In this document: positions 1-8,057 of the stretch, piece by piece | How the letters are laid out: every line of letters begins with the position of its first letter | How positions within the stretch are numbered: position 1 is the first letter of the stretch | Assembly (NCBI GenBank): GCA_945878865.1 | Contig: CAMCUD010000012.1 | Coordinates: 62,001 to 126,000, forward strand | Direction of reading: 5' to 3' | Origin: Bifidobacterium breve | GTDB lineage: Bacteria; Actinomycetota; Thermoleophilia; Solirubrobacterales; Solirubrobacteraceae | DNA: 64,000 bases | Made by a program: the position numbers and the translations under genes | The notes under the pieces: generated by a model | The model's database searches: none | Told to the model about the DNA's origin: nothing | What the model saw: the letters and a program-made list of their open reading frames with translations, nothing else

Positions 1-1
1 G

Positions 2-400
2 ACCCCCGCAGTCTTCCGCCTGTCCGCCAGGCACCTGCGCGCGCTCCGGGCGGCGCTGCGCCGCGGCAAGCGTGTGCGCTTCACTGCGAGCGTCCTTGCC
101 ACGGATCTCGCGTCGGGTGAGACGGCCGCGCAGTCGCGCACCTGGAGTGTCGCGCTGCCTGACGCGCAGACCACGCGCGCGGAGAGGGCGTTCGCCAAGC
201 TCGTGTACGCGCGATACGGGGATTCCGGCCCCGTGGTGTCGTGCCGTCGGGTCGGACGCAGGCGCTGGACCTGCGCGTTTGAGGCGTACACCGGTGGCGG
301 GCAGCTCTGCTCCGGAGAGGACGCCGGGACCGTGCAGCTCGTCAACGGCCGGTACCGCGCAAGCCTCGACCGGACGAAGGTGATCTGCGAGGAGGCGTAG
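2..400 (+). CDS. C-terminal part of a secreted or surface hypothetical protein (5' truncated)
   Basis: The reading frame is open from the left edge of the window, so the start lies upstream. The visible 132 residues begin with a stretch resembling the last strands of a small beta-sandwich repeat ('RRGKRVRFTASVLATD'), a type common at the ends of secreted actinobacterial proteins. A terminal domain of about 80 residues follows, with four cysteines (SCRR, TCAF, LCSG, ICEEA) that could form two disulfides. I do not recognise the terminal domain. It ends 11 bases before the LigD-type gene, but no functional link can be inferred. Confidence 0.6.
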   Translation, partial: TPAVFRLSARHLRALRAALRRGKRVRFTASVLATDLASGETAAQSRTWSVALPDAQTTRAERAFAKLVYARYGDSGPVVSCRRVGRRRWTCAFEAYTGGGQLCSGEDAGTVQLVNGRYRASLDRTKVICEEA

Positions 401-411
401 AACTCCCGGAC

Positions 412-1470
412 ATGGCCTCACCCGCCACCACGGTGGACGCCGACGGCGTCGAGGTCCGGGTCTCCAACCCGGACCGCGTGATCTTCCCGGCCACCGACCG
501 GACCCCGGAAGTCACCAAGCTCCAGGTCGTCGAGTACTACCTCGCCGTCGACGACGGGATCATGCGCGCGCTCCGTGAGCGGCCGACGACGCTCGAGCGC
601 TGGCCCAAAGGGGTGCACCCGGGCATGGAGATATCCACCCGGATGGAGCGCGGCGGCGACGCCTTCTACCAGAAGCGGATCCCCAAGGGCGCTCCCGAGT
701 ACGTCGAGACCGCGCGCATCACCTTCCCCTCCGGGCGCCACGCCGACGAGGTGTGCCCGACGGAGATCGCGGTCGTCGCGTGGTGCGCGCAGATGGGGAC
801 GATCACCTTCCATCCGTGGCCGGTCCGGCGCGAGGACGTGGACCATCCCGACGAGCTGCGCATCGACCTCGACCCGCAGCCGGGCACGGACTTCGACGAC
901 GCCGTCCGCGTGGCCGGCTGCGCGCGCGAGCTGCTCGGCGACCTGGGCTACGCCGGCTTCCCCAAGACCTCGGGCGGGCGCGGGATCCACATCTACGTGC
1001 GCATCGAGCCGAAGTGGACGTTCACCGACGTCCGCCACGCCGCCATCGCGTTCGGTCGCGAGCTCGAGCGACGCCTGCCGGGCGAGGTCACGACGAAGTG
1101 GTGGAAGGAGGAGCGCGGCGAGCGCATCTTCGTCGACTACAACCAGAACGCCCGCGACCGGACGATCGCCTCGCCCTATTCGATCCGGCCGAAGCCCGGG
1201 GCGCCGGTGTCCGCGCCGCTGCACTGGGATGAGCTGGGCGCGGTGCAGCCCGAGGACTTCACCGTCGCGACGATGCCGGCCCGCTTCGCCGAGCACGGTG
1301 ACCTGCACGCCGCGATCGACGACGTCGCCCATTCCCTGGAGCCGCTGCTGGAGATGTACGAGCGCGACGAGCAGGGCGACATGCCGTATCCGCCGGACTA
1401 CCCCAAGATGCCGGGCGAGCCCAAACGGGTGCAGCCGTCACGCGACCGGGACCGGCGGCGCGACGACTGA
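412..1470 (+). CDS. LigD-type DNA polymerase/primase domain protein (stand-alone PolDom)
   Basis: This 352-residue protein matches the polymerase domain of bacterial non-homologous end-joining ligase D, an archaeo-eukaryotic-primase-type enzyme that adds (ribo)nucleotides at broken DNA ends. The metal-binding pair is visible at residues 152-154 (IDLDP), followed by the KTSGGRGIHIYVR segment (about 186-197) with the Ser and His of the nucleotide-binding site. The usual N-terminal 'LSNPDRVIFP-like' segment is also present (residues 18-26, VSNPDRVIF). The protein stops after the polymerase domain, so there is no nuclease or ligase domain, and no Ku gene is visible nearby. The ATG at 412 precedes the conserved start. 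The family call is confident; a role in end-joining is inferred. Confidence 0.92.
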   Translation: MASPATTVDADGVEVRVSNPDRVIFPATDRTPEVTKLQVVEYYLAVDDGIMRALRERPTTLERWPKGVHPGMEISTRMERGGDAFYQKRIPKGAPEYVETARITFPSGRHADEVCPTEIAVVAWCAQMGTITFHPWPVRREDVDHPDELRIDLDPQPGTDFDDAVRVAGCARELLGDLGYAGFPKTSGGRGIHIYVRIEPKWTFTDVRHAAIAFGRELERRLPGEVTTKWWKEERGERIFVDYNQNARDRTIASPYSIRPKPGAPVSAPLHWDELGAVQPEDFTVATMPARFAEHGDLHAAIDDVAHSLEPLLEMYERDEQGDMPYPPDYPKMPGEPKRVQPSRDRDRRRDD

Positions 1471-1475
1471 CGCGA

Positions 1476-1501
1476 CGCGCCCGGCCAGAAGGCCGGGCGC
1501 G
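1476..1501. terminator. Bidirectional GC hairpin between convergent genes
   Basis: A perfect 11-bp stem (CGCGCCCGGCC pairing with GGCCGGGCGCG) closes an AGAA loop directly after the LigD-type gene and before the stop of the convergent secreted-protein gene. There is no T-run, so it is either an I-shaped terminator of the kind seen in actinobacteria or an RNA 3'-end stabiliser. Confidence 0.65.
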
Positions 1502-1529
1502 CGAGTGTCATCGAGTCCCCACGATGACG

Positions 1530-3080
1530 TCAGTTGGCGTAGTAGTTCCCGCCCGTGTCGCTGATGTGCCGCTGCAGCCGGCGCAGGCACCGACCGTTGA
1601 GGTACTCGAGCACCCGGCACTGGACGCCCTGCGGCGTCGCCGAGCCCATGAGCGCCGGCGTCGCCGACCACTCGGAGCCCAGGGTGCTGAACGGCGTGCC
1701 CGGGGGCTGCGCGACGAGCCCGGACCCGGCCGGCAGGGTAGCCTGCGGGCCGAACATGCACGGGACGCCCGTGCGAGACGCCGTCGGGTACGTGCCGCCC
1801 TGGTACGTCGACGCCGGGCCGTTCACGCGGATCCACATCGACTGGGCGTACCGGCCGGGCGCCTGCGCGTTGCCCTGCAGCAGGTTCCAGCCGCGAGACC
1901 GCGCCAGCCGGAAGACCAGTGCGCGCTCGATGACGTTCAGGTTGCGCGGCCACACGACGAACGTCGCGCCGCCCGTGTCATCGGTCCGGATGTCCTCATT
2001 GCCGATCGCGTAGGTGAACGGCGTCCCCGGGCTGAACGACTCACGGAACTGGCCGTAGATCGTGAGGTTGTACGCCTGGGCGTCGGTCTGCTGGTAGAGC
2101 GCGGTCGCCGGCAGACTCTTCGGCTGGTACGACGGGATCTTCGGCACGCGGATGACGGCCAGCCGGCGCTGGTCGAGGTTCGCGCTCAGGTAGTTGGCGC
2201 ACCCATCAGCCGGCGTCGGCACGACGCCACCCGGCAGGCCGGTTCCCGAGGGCGGCACCCGGAAGAACTCGACGAGGTCGGGGTTCGGCTTCGGAGGCTG
2301 CGCCTCGTTCTCGCCGAACTGCGGGAAGATCGGGCGCAGGAGGCCCGGCAGGTCCCGGATGCCGTCCCACCCGGTCGTGTTCCAGGGCGTGAACCGCTGG
2401 ACGGCGTCGCGCGACGGCTGGATGTCGGCGCACGGGACGGGCTGTCCGGTGTGGACGTCGTACGTCCGCACGTCGACCCAGTCGGTGTTCGTCGGGCCGC
2501 CGGTTCCGCCGCGGTCGTACCCGCTCTTTGCGTTGTACGAGCGCTGGAGGAGGGAGTAGCCGTTCGCGTCGTCGCTGGGCCACGAGATCCGGTTCGCGAC
2601 GCCGGCGAACTTGCCGGGCAGGTTGGCCTGCGGGATGTCGCTGGCCGCGGCGACCATGGTGTAGCGCCGGTTCGGTGCGAACACGGGGTTGCCGGGCACA
2701 TACGGGTTGACGCTGCCGGAATCCGGCTGCATCGCGGGCCAGTTCACGCCGTCGGTGGGCAGTTCGTACGTCGTGGGGTAGAGCTGGTACCCGCCGTTGG
2801 CGGCGTAGGGGAAGTCCTGCCGGAACACGATCAGGGTGTCGTTGAGCTTCCGGGCCGCGGTGTCCTTGAACCCGAACGCCGAGTACGACGCGTACGGGCT
2901 TGACCCGTTGGGGAGCCGGATCGACGTGGCCCAGCCCATGAGGACGGCACACTGATTCGATGCGAGGCCGTTGCCCCCTGATGACTGGGCGCCTGCCGGA
3001 GCAGCGCCCGTCGTCGCCGCCCCGGCGAGCACGAGCCCGGCCAGGAGCGCCCCACCGCTCCGCCTCAATGTACGTCTCAT
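1530..3080 (-). CDS. Secreted hypothetical protein of the D-x-GS-x-NP-[FY] family, subgroup B
   Basis: This 516-residue protein has a clear signal peptide ending near APAGA-QS. It carries the family motif DSGSVNPYVPG near residue 120 and a late WPRNLN segment followed by RSRGW. The C-terminus resembles those of the genes at 20405 and 22361 (GRCLRRLQ-HISDTGGNYY here, CERKLAGWIAQTGGSYY there), so the three form one subgroup. Ordered cysteines fit an exported protein with disulfides. A GTG lies one codon upstream, but the ATG at 3080 has the better spacing to AAGGAG. A strong hairpin lies 20 bases before the start. Function is unknown; the protein shows no recognisable catalytic motif. Confidence 0.8.
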   Translation of the reverse strand: MRRTLRRSGGALLAGLVLAGAATTGAAPAGAQSSGGNGLASNQCAVLMGWATSIRLPNGSSPYASYSAFGFKDTAARKLNDTLIVFRQDFPYAANGGYQLYPTTYELPTDGVNWPAMQPDSGSVNPYVPGNPVFAPNRRYTMVAAASDIPQANLPGKFAGVANRISWPSDDANGYSLLQRSYNAKSGYDRGGTGGPTNTDWVDVRTYDVHTGQPVPCADIQPSRDAVQRFTPWNTTGWDGIRDLPGLLRPIFPQFGENEAQPPKPNPDLVEFFRVPPSGTGLPGGVVPTPADGCANYLSANLDQRRLAVIRVPKIPSYQPKSLPATALYQQTDAQAYNLTIYGQFRESFSPGTPFTYAIGNEDIRTDDTGGATFVVWPRNLNVIERALVFRLARSRGWNLLQGNAQAPGRYAQSMWIRVNGPASTYQGGTYPTASRTGVPCMFGPQATLPAGSGLVAQPPGTPFSTLGSEWSATPALMGSATPQGVQCRVLEYLNGRCLRRLQRHISDTGGNYYAN

Positions 3081-3100
3081 CACGTCTCTCCTTTGGTCGA

Positions 3101-3130
3101 CCCGGAGTCGCTGCCTCTCAGCGATCCGGG
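3101..3130 (-). promoter_or_regulatory. 5'-UTR hairpin upstream of the secreted-protein gene
   Basis: In the mRNA sense the arms CCCGGA-TCGCTG and CAGCGA-C-TCCGGG form a 12-bp stem with one bulged C and a five-base loop. It ends 20 bases before the ATG, just upstream of AAGGAG. The placement matches hairpins in front of three other family members. The rest of the 3131-3323 gap holds no gene that I can see. Confidence 0.55.
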
Positions 3131-3323
3131 CAGGACCTCTTCGCCGCCTCCGTGCCCGCAGGATGCTGAGTGCGCGGGGGCGGCTTACTGGTTTCCGGTC
3201 GACCCTACGTCGAGGAATCGGGGACGCCTATAACCCGAACGGGAGGTTGTGGCTCAGCCGTTCGAGCGATGCCAGCGCCGTCGTGCTCCGGCAGTGAGCG
3301 CGTCGGGGCGGGGAGAAAGACCG

Positions 3324-4193
3324 CTAGCTCTTGCGCTGCGGAAGCGCAGCCGTGCCCGGTCGAGCGGCCGGTGCGCTCGGCGGCGGGACGACCGGGCCGA
3401 TGTCCCCGTCGGGCGCCTCGTCGAGGTCGATCATCACCGGGGCGTGGTCGCTGGGGCCCTTGCCCTTGCGCGCCTGGCGGTCGATCCACGCGGCCTGCAC
3501 CCGCTCGGCGACCGCGTCGCCGGCGAGGACGAGGTCGATCCGCATGCCCAGGTCCTTGTGGAACATCCCGGCGCGGTAGTCCCAGTAGCTGAAGACCCGC
3601 TCGCTCGGCCAGCGGTCGCGGACGACGTCGTGCAGGCCGACGGCCTGCAGGTCGGCCAGCGCGGCGCGCTCGGGCGCGGTGACGTGGGTGTGGCCTTCGT
3701 AGGCAGCTGGATCGAAGACGTCGGCGTCGGCGGGGGCGATGTTCATGTCGCCCAGGACGACGGTGGTCGCGGGGTCGCCGTCGGCCACGATCTCGCGCAG
3801 CCGGGCGAGCCACGCGAGCTTGTAGTGGTAGTGCTCGGAGTCCGGCTCGCGGCCGTTGGGGACGTAGCAGCAGATGAAGCGCAGCCCGCTGCAGGTCGCG
3901 GCGACGGCCCGCGCCTCCTGGTGGGGGAACCCGGGGCCGCCGGGGAGGCCCGCGACGACGTCGTCGAGGCCGACCTTCGAGAGGATCGCCACGCCGTTCC
4001 ACTGTGCCTCGCCGTGGGCGGCGACCTCGTAGCCGCGCTCAGCCAGCGGCGCCTCGAACAGCTCACCGAACGCGCCGTCGGCGAGCTTCGTTTCCTGCAG
4101 GCACACGACGTCGGGCTGCCGCTCGTCGAGCCACGGCAGGAGGCGGGGGAGGCGCTGCTTGGCCGAGTTGACGTTCCAGGTCGCGATCCGCAT
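3324..4193 (-). CDS. xth: Exodeoxyribonuclease III (AP endonuclease family)
   Basis: This 289-residue protein shows the exonuclease III/AP endonuclease signature: MRIATWNVNS at the start, LQETK with the metal-binding Glu at residue 34, a central GDMNIAP, and GPSDHAPVMIDL near the end carrying the catalytic Asp-His pair. The enzyme cleaves DNA at abasic sites and trims 3' ends during base excision repair in the cytoplasm. A short Pro/Ala-rich tail follows the conserved core. There is no Shine-Dalgarno sequence; TAGGCT lies eight bases before ATG, consistent with a leaderless message. It is transcribed away from the MFS gene at 4273-5694 and has no obvious operon partner. Confidence 0.95.
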   Translation of the reverse strand: MRIATWNVNSAKQRLPRLLPWLDERQPDVVCLQETKLADGAFGELFEAPLAERGYEVAAHGEAQWNGVAILSKVGLDDVVAGLPGGPGFPHQEARAVAATCSGLRFICCYVPNGREPDSEHYHYKLAWLARLREIVADGDPATTVVLGDMNIAPADADVFDPAAYEGHTHVTAPERAALADLQAVGLHDVVRDRWPSERVFSYWDYRAGMFHKDLGMRIDLVLAGDAVAERVQAAWIDRQARKGKGPSDHAPVMIDLDEAPDGDIGPVVPPPSAPAARPGTAALPQRKS

Positions 4194-4272
4194 CGCGGGT
4201 CAGCCTACGCGGCGGATGCTCCTGAAGAAACGGGCGCCAGGCGACCCTTTCCTCAGGAGCGTTGCGCGCAGG

Positions 4273-5694
4273 TCACCCGCTGACGGCTGCGGCGGGCTCG
4301 GCCGCGGGCACGCGGCGCACAAGGAGCGCCAGCGCCACGCCCGCGCCGACGACGGAGAACGCCGCGGTGACGAGCCAGCCGGTCCGGAACGCGTCGAGCG
4401 CCGCCTGCCCGCCGGCGGGGTCGCCGAGCACGGCGACGAGCGCGGCGACCCCGATCGCCAGGCCGACCTGGCGGAACATGTTCACCACGCCGGAACCGGC
4501 CGCGAACTGCTCGGGGCCCAGCGCGCCGGTCGCCGTCGCCATGAGCGTCGGCAGGGTGAGGCCGACCCCGGCGCCGGTGAGGAGCATTCCGGGCACCACG
4601 CCGGTGAGGTAGTTCGGCTCGACCGTCACGGCGACCGACCACCACACGATGCCCGCCGCGAAGAGCAGCATGCCCGCGACGCTCACGCGGCCCGCGCCAA
4701 GGCGGTCGATGAGCCGGCCGCTCACGCCGAAGGCGAACAGCGGCACCATGAGCGGACCGGGGGCGATCCCGAGCCCGGTCTTCAGCGCCGACCAGCCCCA
4801 GACCCCCTCCGCCCACAGCACGACCGACAACAGCATCGCGCCGAAGCCCGCGGAGAAGAGCAGCATCGCGACGGATGAGCCGGTGAACGCGCGGACGCGG
4901 AACAACGCCGGGGACACCAGCGGGTTGTCGTGCCGCACGCAGCGCAGCGCGAACGCGCCGAGCAGCACGGCCGCCGCCACGAGGGTGCCGGCCGTCGAGG
5001 CGGACGCCCAGCCCCAGTCGTCGCCCTTGACCAGCCCCAGCGAGAGCGCGCCCACACCGAGCGTGACGAGCAGCGCCCCGAGCGCGTCCGGGCGGGCGAT
5101 CGGGTGCCCGGGCACGCGCGGCAGCAGCCGCCAGCCCGCGATCAGCGCGATCACGCCGATCGGCACGTTGACGATGAAGACCCACCGCCAGCTCGCCTCC
5201 GTGAGCAGGCCGCCGACGACCGGGCCGAGCGCGGCGGCCAGGCCACCCATCGCCGTCCACGCGCGCACCGAGCTGGCGCGCCGCTCCGGCGGCGCCGTCG
5301 CGAGGATGAGGCCGAGGGACGTGGGCGTGAGCAGCGCGGCGCCTGCCGCCTGCACCACGCGGGCGGCGACGAGGGTCTCCACGCTGTCGGCCGCCGCGCA
5401 CGCGGCCGAGGCCGCGACGAAGATCGCGAGCCCGAGCAGGAAGCCGAGCTCGCGCGGATAGCGGTCGGCGAGGCGGCCGAACAGGACGAGCAGCGACGCG
5501 TAGACGATCGCGTAGGCGTTGAGCACCCAGGACAACGCGCTGAGGTCTGGCTCGCCGAGGTCCCGCGCGAGATCGGGGAGCGCGACGTTGACGATGAACA
5601 GATCGAGGCTCGCGACGATGACGCCGGCGCTGACGATGGCCAGCACCGTCGTGGGGGAGGCGCTCGCGCGGCGGAGCTGACTTAGGGAGGACAT
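4273..5694 (-). CDS. MFS drug-type transporter (DHA2-like, about 14 membrane segments)
   Basis: This 473-residue protein is almost entirely hydrophobic helices. It has the MFS motif A region (FGRLADRYPRE, about 77-87) and a motif-C-like stretch (MGGLAAALGPVVGG, about 148-161) typical of proton-coupled drug exporters. It faces an HxlR-type regulator across 55 bases that contain a palindrome and a repeated 12-mer. One copy of the repeat lies inside the first codons of this gene. On this strand TTGACA and TACGCT sit 16 bases apart inside the operator region, a good promoter candidate. I infer export of a toxic compound controlled by the HxlR protein. The substrate cannot be read from sequence. 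Confidence 0.9.
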   Translation of the reverse strand: MSSLSQLRRASASPTTVLAIVSAGVIVASLDLFIVNVALPDLARDLGEPDLSALSWVLNAYAIVYASLLVLFGRLADRYPRELGFLLGLAIFVAASAACAAADSVETLVAARVVQAAGAALLTPTSLGLILATAPPERRASSVRAWTAMGGLAAALGPVVGGLLTEASWRWVFIVNVPIGVIALIAGWRLLPRVPGHPIARPDALGALLVTLGVGALSLGLVKGDDWGWASASTAGTLVAAAVLLGAFALRCVRHDNPLVSPALFRVRAFTGSSVAMLLFSAGFGAMLLSVVLWAEGVWGWSALKTGLGIAPGPLMVPLFAFGVSGRLIDRLGAGRVSVAGMLLFAAGIVWWSVAVTVEPNYLTGVVPGMLLTGAGVGLTLPTLMATATGALGPEQFAAGSGVVNMFRQVGLAIGVAALVAVLGDPAGGQAALDAFRTGWLVTAAFSVVGAGVALALLVRRVPAAEPAAAVSG

Positions 5695-5736
5695 AGTCAG
5701 CGCAGCGTACAGCTGACTTAGGACTTGTCAAGTCAG
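5675..5736. promoter_or_regulatory. Operator/promoter region shared by the MFS and HxlR genes
   Basis: The 12-mer AGCTGACTTAGG occurs exactly at 5675-5686 and 5711-5722. The second copy is also the left arm of an inverted repeat, CTGACTT (5713-5719) with AAGTCAG (5730-5736). The MFS promoter candidate (TTGACA, 16 bases, TACGCT on the minus strand) lies within it, so a bound regulator would block transcription. Confidence 0.65.
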
Positions 5737-5749
5737 GTACGATGGCGGC

Positions 5750-6253
5750 ATGAGCGAGACCTCGACCATCCGCCTGTCCGGCCCGATGGCGCCCCGTGAC
5801 GCCTGGACCGCCGAGCGTTGCCCGATGGCGGCGGCGTTCGGCCTCGTGCGCAACCGCTCGACGCTGCTCATCCTGCGCGAGGCGCTCTACGGCGCCGAGA
5901 GGTTCGGCGACTTCGCCTCACGGACCGGGCTCTCGGAGCCGGTCGCGGCCGCGCGGCTGAAGGAGATGGTGGCCGACGGGCTGCTCGCGCAGGACGAGTA
6001 CCGCGAGCCCGGCCAGCGCGCCCGGCCCCGGTATCGGCTGACCGAGAAGGGGTCGGAGCTCGCGCCCGTCCTGCTCGCGCTGAAGGACTGGGCCGACCGG
6101 TGGATTTACGACGACGAGAGCCCGATCGAGCTGCGCCACGTCGACTGCGGCGCACCGGTCCGCGTCGAGATCCGGTGCGCCGAGGGCCACGAGATCGAGC
6201 GCGCGAACGAGCTCGAGCTCCTGCCCGGGCCCGGCGCACGGCGTCGCGGTTAG
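5750..6253 (+). CDS. HxlR-family winged-helix transcriptional regulator
   Basis: This 167-residue protein has the HxlR (DUF24) pattern. An early Cys-Pro (ERCPMAAAFGLVRNRSTLLI, about 22-41) is followed by the winged helix with 'YGAERFGDFASRTGLSEPVAAARLKEMVADGLL' features and a PRYRLTEKG wing. The conserved Cys near the N-terminus is the residue used for redox or electrophile sensing in some family members. It diverges from the MFS exporter and probably represses it and itself through the palindrome between them. The hexamer TACGAT ends six bases before ATG with no Shine-Dalgarno, which suggests a leaderless message. Confidence 0.9.
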   Translation: MSETSTIRLSGPMAPRDAWTAERCPMAAAFGLVRNRSTLLILREALYGAERFGDFASRTGLSEPVAAARLKEMVADGLLAQDEYREPGQRARPRYRLTEKGSELAPVLLALKDWADRWIYDDESPIELRHVDCGAPVRVEIRCAEGHEIERANELELLPGPGARRRG

Positions 6254-7296
6254 GCCGGCGCCTTCACGCCCCCGCGCGCGAACAGGCTGCGCGCCGTGTC
6301 CTCGATCGACTGCTCGATCGGCCGCGGGGCCCAGCCGAGCACCGACCGCGCCTTCTGGTTGGAGAACTCCGACTTCTTGCCCAGATCCCCGACGATCGTG
6401 CGCACCGACGGGTCGAACCGCCCCATGAGCTTGACCAGCGCGTTGGGCGCCACGCGCGTGGGCACCTTGCGCCCCTGCGGACCTAGCCGCTCGCGCAGGA
6501 TCTTCGCCGTCTCGCTCGTCCACAGGAACCGGTCGACCGCGAGGAAGCGCTCGCCCGCCGCCTCGGGTGCGGTCATCGCGCGCAGGTGCAGGTCGGCAAC
6601 GTCGCGCACGTCGACGTAGGTGAAGCCCAGCTTCGGCGCGGCGGGGACGGCGCCCGAGATGAGCCGCTCGATGATCTGGATGGAGTACGAGAAGTCGTCG
6701 CTGAGCACCGGGCCGATGATCAGGCCCGGGTTGACGACGGCGAGGCGGTCCTTCGCGCCGGCCTCCTCGACGAGCTCCCATGCGGCGCGCTCGGCGAGCG
6801 TCTTCGAGCGGACGTACGGCGTGAGCGACGTGTCGTTCCCGTCGGTCCAGTCGGCCTCGGTGAGCGGGCCGCTGTCGGTCGTGCGGGTGCCCTGCCGGAC
6901 GGCCGCGATCGAGGAGGTCAGCACGATCCGCTCGACGCCGGCGTCGAGCGCGGCGCGCAGGACCCGGCGCGCGCCCTCGCGCGCGGGGACGATGAGCTCG
7001 TCCGGGTCCTTCGGTTGGGCGGGAGGGAACGGCGACGCGACGTGCAGGACGTGGGTGCAGCCGGCGACCGCGTCGGCCCATCCCTCGTCGGCGAGCAGGT
7101 TCGCGGCGACGACGGTCAGCCGGTCGCCGGGCGTGACGCCGGTGGCGGCGACGGCGGCGCGGACGTCAGGCTCGCGGGCGACGTCGCGCACCGTGGTGCG
7201 GACCTCTCGCCCCTGCTCGATGAGCTGCGAGATGCACCAGGTGGCCAGGAAGCCCGAGCCGCCTGTGACGAGGACGGGACCGTCGGAAGTCGGCAT
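6250..7296 (-). CDS. Extended SDR, dihydroflavonol-4-reductase-like NAD(P)-dependent reductase/epimerase
   Basis: This 348-residue protein has the Rossmann glycine motif VTGGSGFLA (about 10-18) and the catalytic YxxxK as YVRSK (about 166-170), preceded by a TSSIAAV segment with the catalytic Ser. It is closest in appearance to the dihydroflavonol reductase/3-beta-HSD branch of extended SDRs, which reduce ketones or aldehydes on diverse small molecules. The substrate is not predictable. Its stop overlaps the end of the convergent HxlR gene by four bases. GATAGGGT lies six bases before the ATG, so the message may be leaderless. Confidence 0.88.
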   Translation of the reverse strand: MPTSDGPVLVTGGSGFLATWCISQLIEQGREVRTTVRDVAREPDVRAAVAATGVTPGDRLTVVAANLLADEGWADAVAGCTHVLHVASPFPPAQPKDPDELIVPAREGARRVLRAALDAGVERIVLTSSIAAVRQGTRTTDSGPLTEADWTDGNDTSLTPYVRSKTLAERAAWELVEEAGAKDRLAVVNPGLIIGPVLSDDFSYSIQIIERLISGAVPAAPKLGFTYVDVRDVADLHLRAMTAPEAAGERFLAVDRFLWTSETAKILRERLGPQGRKVPTRVAPNALVKLMGRFDPSVRTIVGDLGKKSEFSNQKARSVLGWAPRPIEQSIEDTARSLFARGGVKAPA

Positions 7297-7325
7297 GCGC
7301 GAACCCTATCCGCGCGCGGGTGGCC

Positions 7326-7664
7326 CTATGCGGGCTGCGGCTCTGCGGCGTCGATCTGGTCGAGCGCGGCGACGAGCTGGTCGGCTTGGACGACGCCCGA
7401 CGCGGTGCCTAGGAGCTTGCCGTCGCGCAGGACGGCGAGCGTCGGGATGCCCCGGACCTGGAACGTCGCGGCCAGCTGCGGCTCCTCGTCGACGTTGACC
7501 TTGGCGAACGTGTACTGCGGTCGCAGCTCGGCGGCGCGCTCGAGCTGCGGCGCCATCATGCGGCACGGACCGCACCACGGCGCCCAGAAGTCGACGACGG
7601 TGATGCCCTCGCCGGAGACGCCCGCGGTGAAGGTGTCGGTGGTCAGGTCGGTGATCGCGCTCAT
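7326..7664 (-). CDS. trxA: Thioredoxin
   Basis: This 112-residue protein has a standard thioredoxin fold. The active site WCGPC lies at residues 30-34 after the VVDFWAP strand, and the cis-proline is in RGIPTLAVLRDG. It reduces protein disulfides in the cytoplasm. The ATG at 7664 begins seven bases after TATAGT with no Shine-Dalgarno, so the message is probably leaderless. It diverges from a single-domain rhodanese across 39 bases with a 15-base inverted repeat. The arrangement suggests joint control of a small thiol/sulfur redox unit. Confidence 0.95.
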   Translation of the reverse strand: MSAITDLTTDTFTAGVSGEGITVVDFWAPWCGPCRMMAPQLERAAELRPQYTFAKVNVDEEPQLAATFQVRGIPTLAVLRDGKLLGTASGVVQADQLVAALDQIDAAEPQPA

Positions 7665-7683
7665 ATGAACCACTATACAACCA

Positions 7684-7698
7684 GAGAGTGGTACTCTC
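7684..7698. promoter_or_regulatory. Palindromic operator between thioredoxin and rhodanese genes
   Basis: GAGAGT, three bases, ACTCTC is a perfect inverted repeat. The plus-strand -10 candidate TACTCT (7692-7697) lies inside it. The minus-strand -10 candidate TATAGT (7677-7672) lies just outside. One regulator could therefore control both genes. I cannot name the regulator. Confidence 0.6.
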
Positions 7699-7703
7699 CA
7701 CCC

Positions 7704-8024
7704 ATGTTCTTCACGCGCACGCAGTCGATCACCCCTGAGGACGCCCAGCGCCGCCTGAAGGCGGGCGAGATCGTCCTTGTTGACGTCCGTGAACCGTCGG
7801 AGGTCGCGGCGGGACGGGTCAAGGGGGCGCTCACGATCCCGCTCGGCGAGCTCCCGCGACACCTGCCCGAGCTGCAGCGTGGCAAGCCGGTGGCCTTTCT
7901 GTGCCGCTCCGGCGCGCGCAGCGCACGCGCGACGAAGGCCGCGGCGAAAGCCGGGCTCGACGCGATGAACGTCACCGGCGGCATCTCCGCCTGGGAGCGG
8001 GCTGGGCTGCCGGTCAAGCATTGA
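7704..8024 (+). CDS. Single-domain rhodanese-like sulfurtransferase
   Basis: This 106-residue protein has the rhodanese pattern. It starts with an ITPEDAQRRLKAG segment, then VLVDVREPSEVAAGRVKGA, and the active-site loop FLCRSGARSARA with the persulfide-forming Cys near residue 68. A GGISAWERAGLPV close ends it. It transfers sulfane sulfur in the cytoplasm. The neighbouring divergent thioredoxin could be its reductant (inference). The start at 7704 is chosen because the conserved domain starts directly there and TACTCT lies six bases upstream. Confidence 0.93.
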   Translation: MFFTRTQSITPEDAQRRLKAGEIVLVDVREPSEVAAGRVKGALTIPLGELPRHLPELQRGKPVAFLCRSGARSARATKAAAKAGLDAMNVTGGISAWERAGLPVKH

Positions 8025-8049
8025 CACACCGTCAGGCGGGCGGGATAGG
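8021..8049 (+). promoter_or_regulatory. Sigma-70-type promoter for the 8058 operon, leaderless layout
   Basis: TTGACA at 8021-8026 and GATAGG at 8044-8049 are separated by 17 bases, and the ATG at 8058 follows after eight bases. The -35 overlaps the rhodanese stop codon. The transcription start would fall at or next to the start codon. Confidence 0.65.
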
Positions 8050-8057
8050 GTCGGCCC

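Noticed and set aside
418-1332. Long open frames antisense to the LigD-type gene, and similar long antisense frames throughout the window
   Set aside because: They are shadows of real genes in GC-rich DNA: low-complexity Arg/Ala/Gly/Pro translations with no recognisable motif.
4218-4260. GCTCCTGA and TCAGGAGC arms around a long loop as a terminator of the MFS gene
   Set aside because: The loop is 27 bases and no T-run follows on either strand, so the evidence is too weak for a terminator call.
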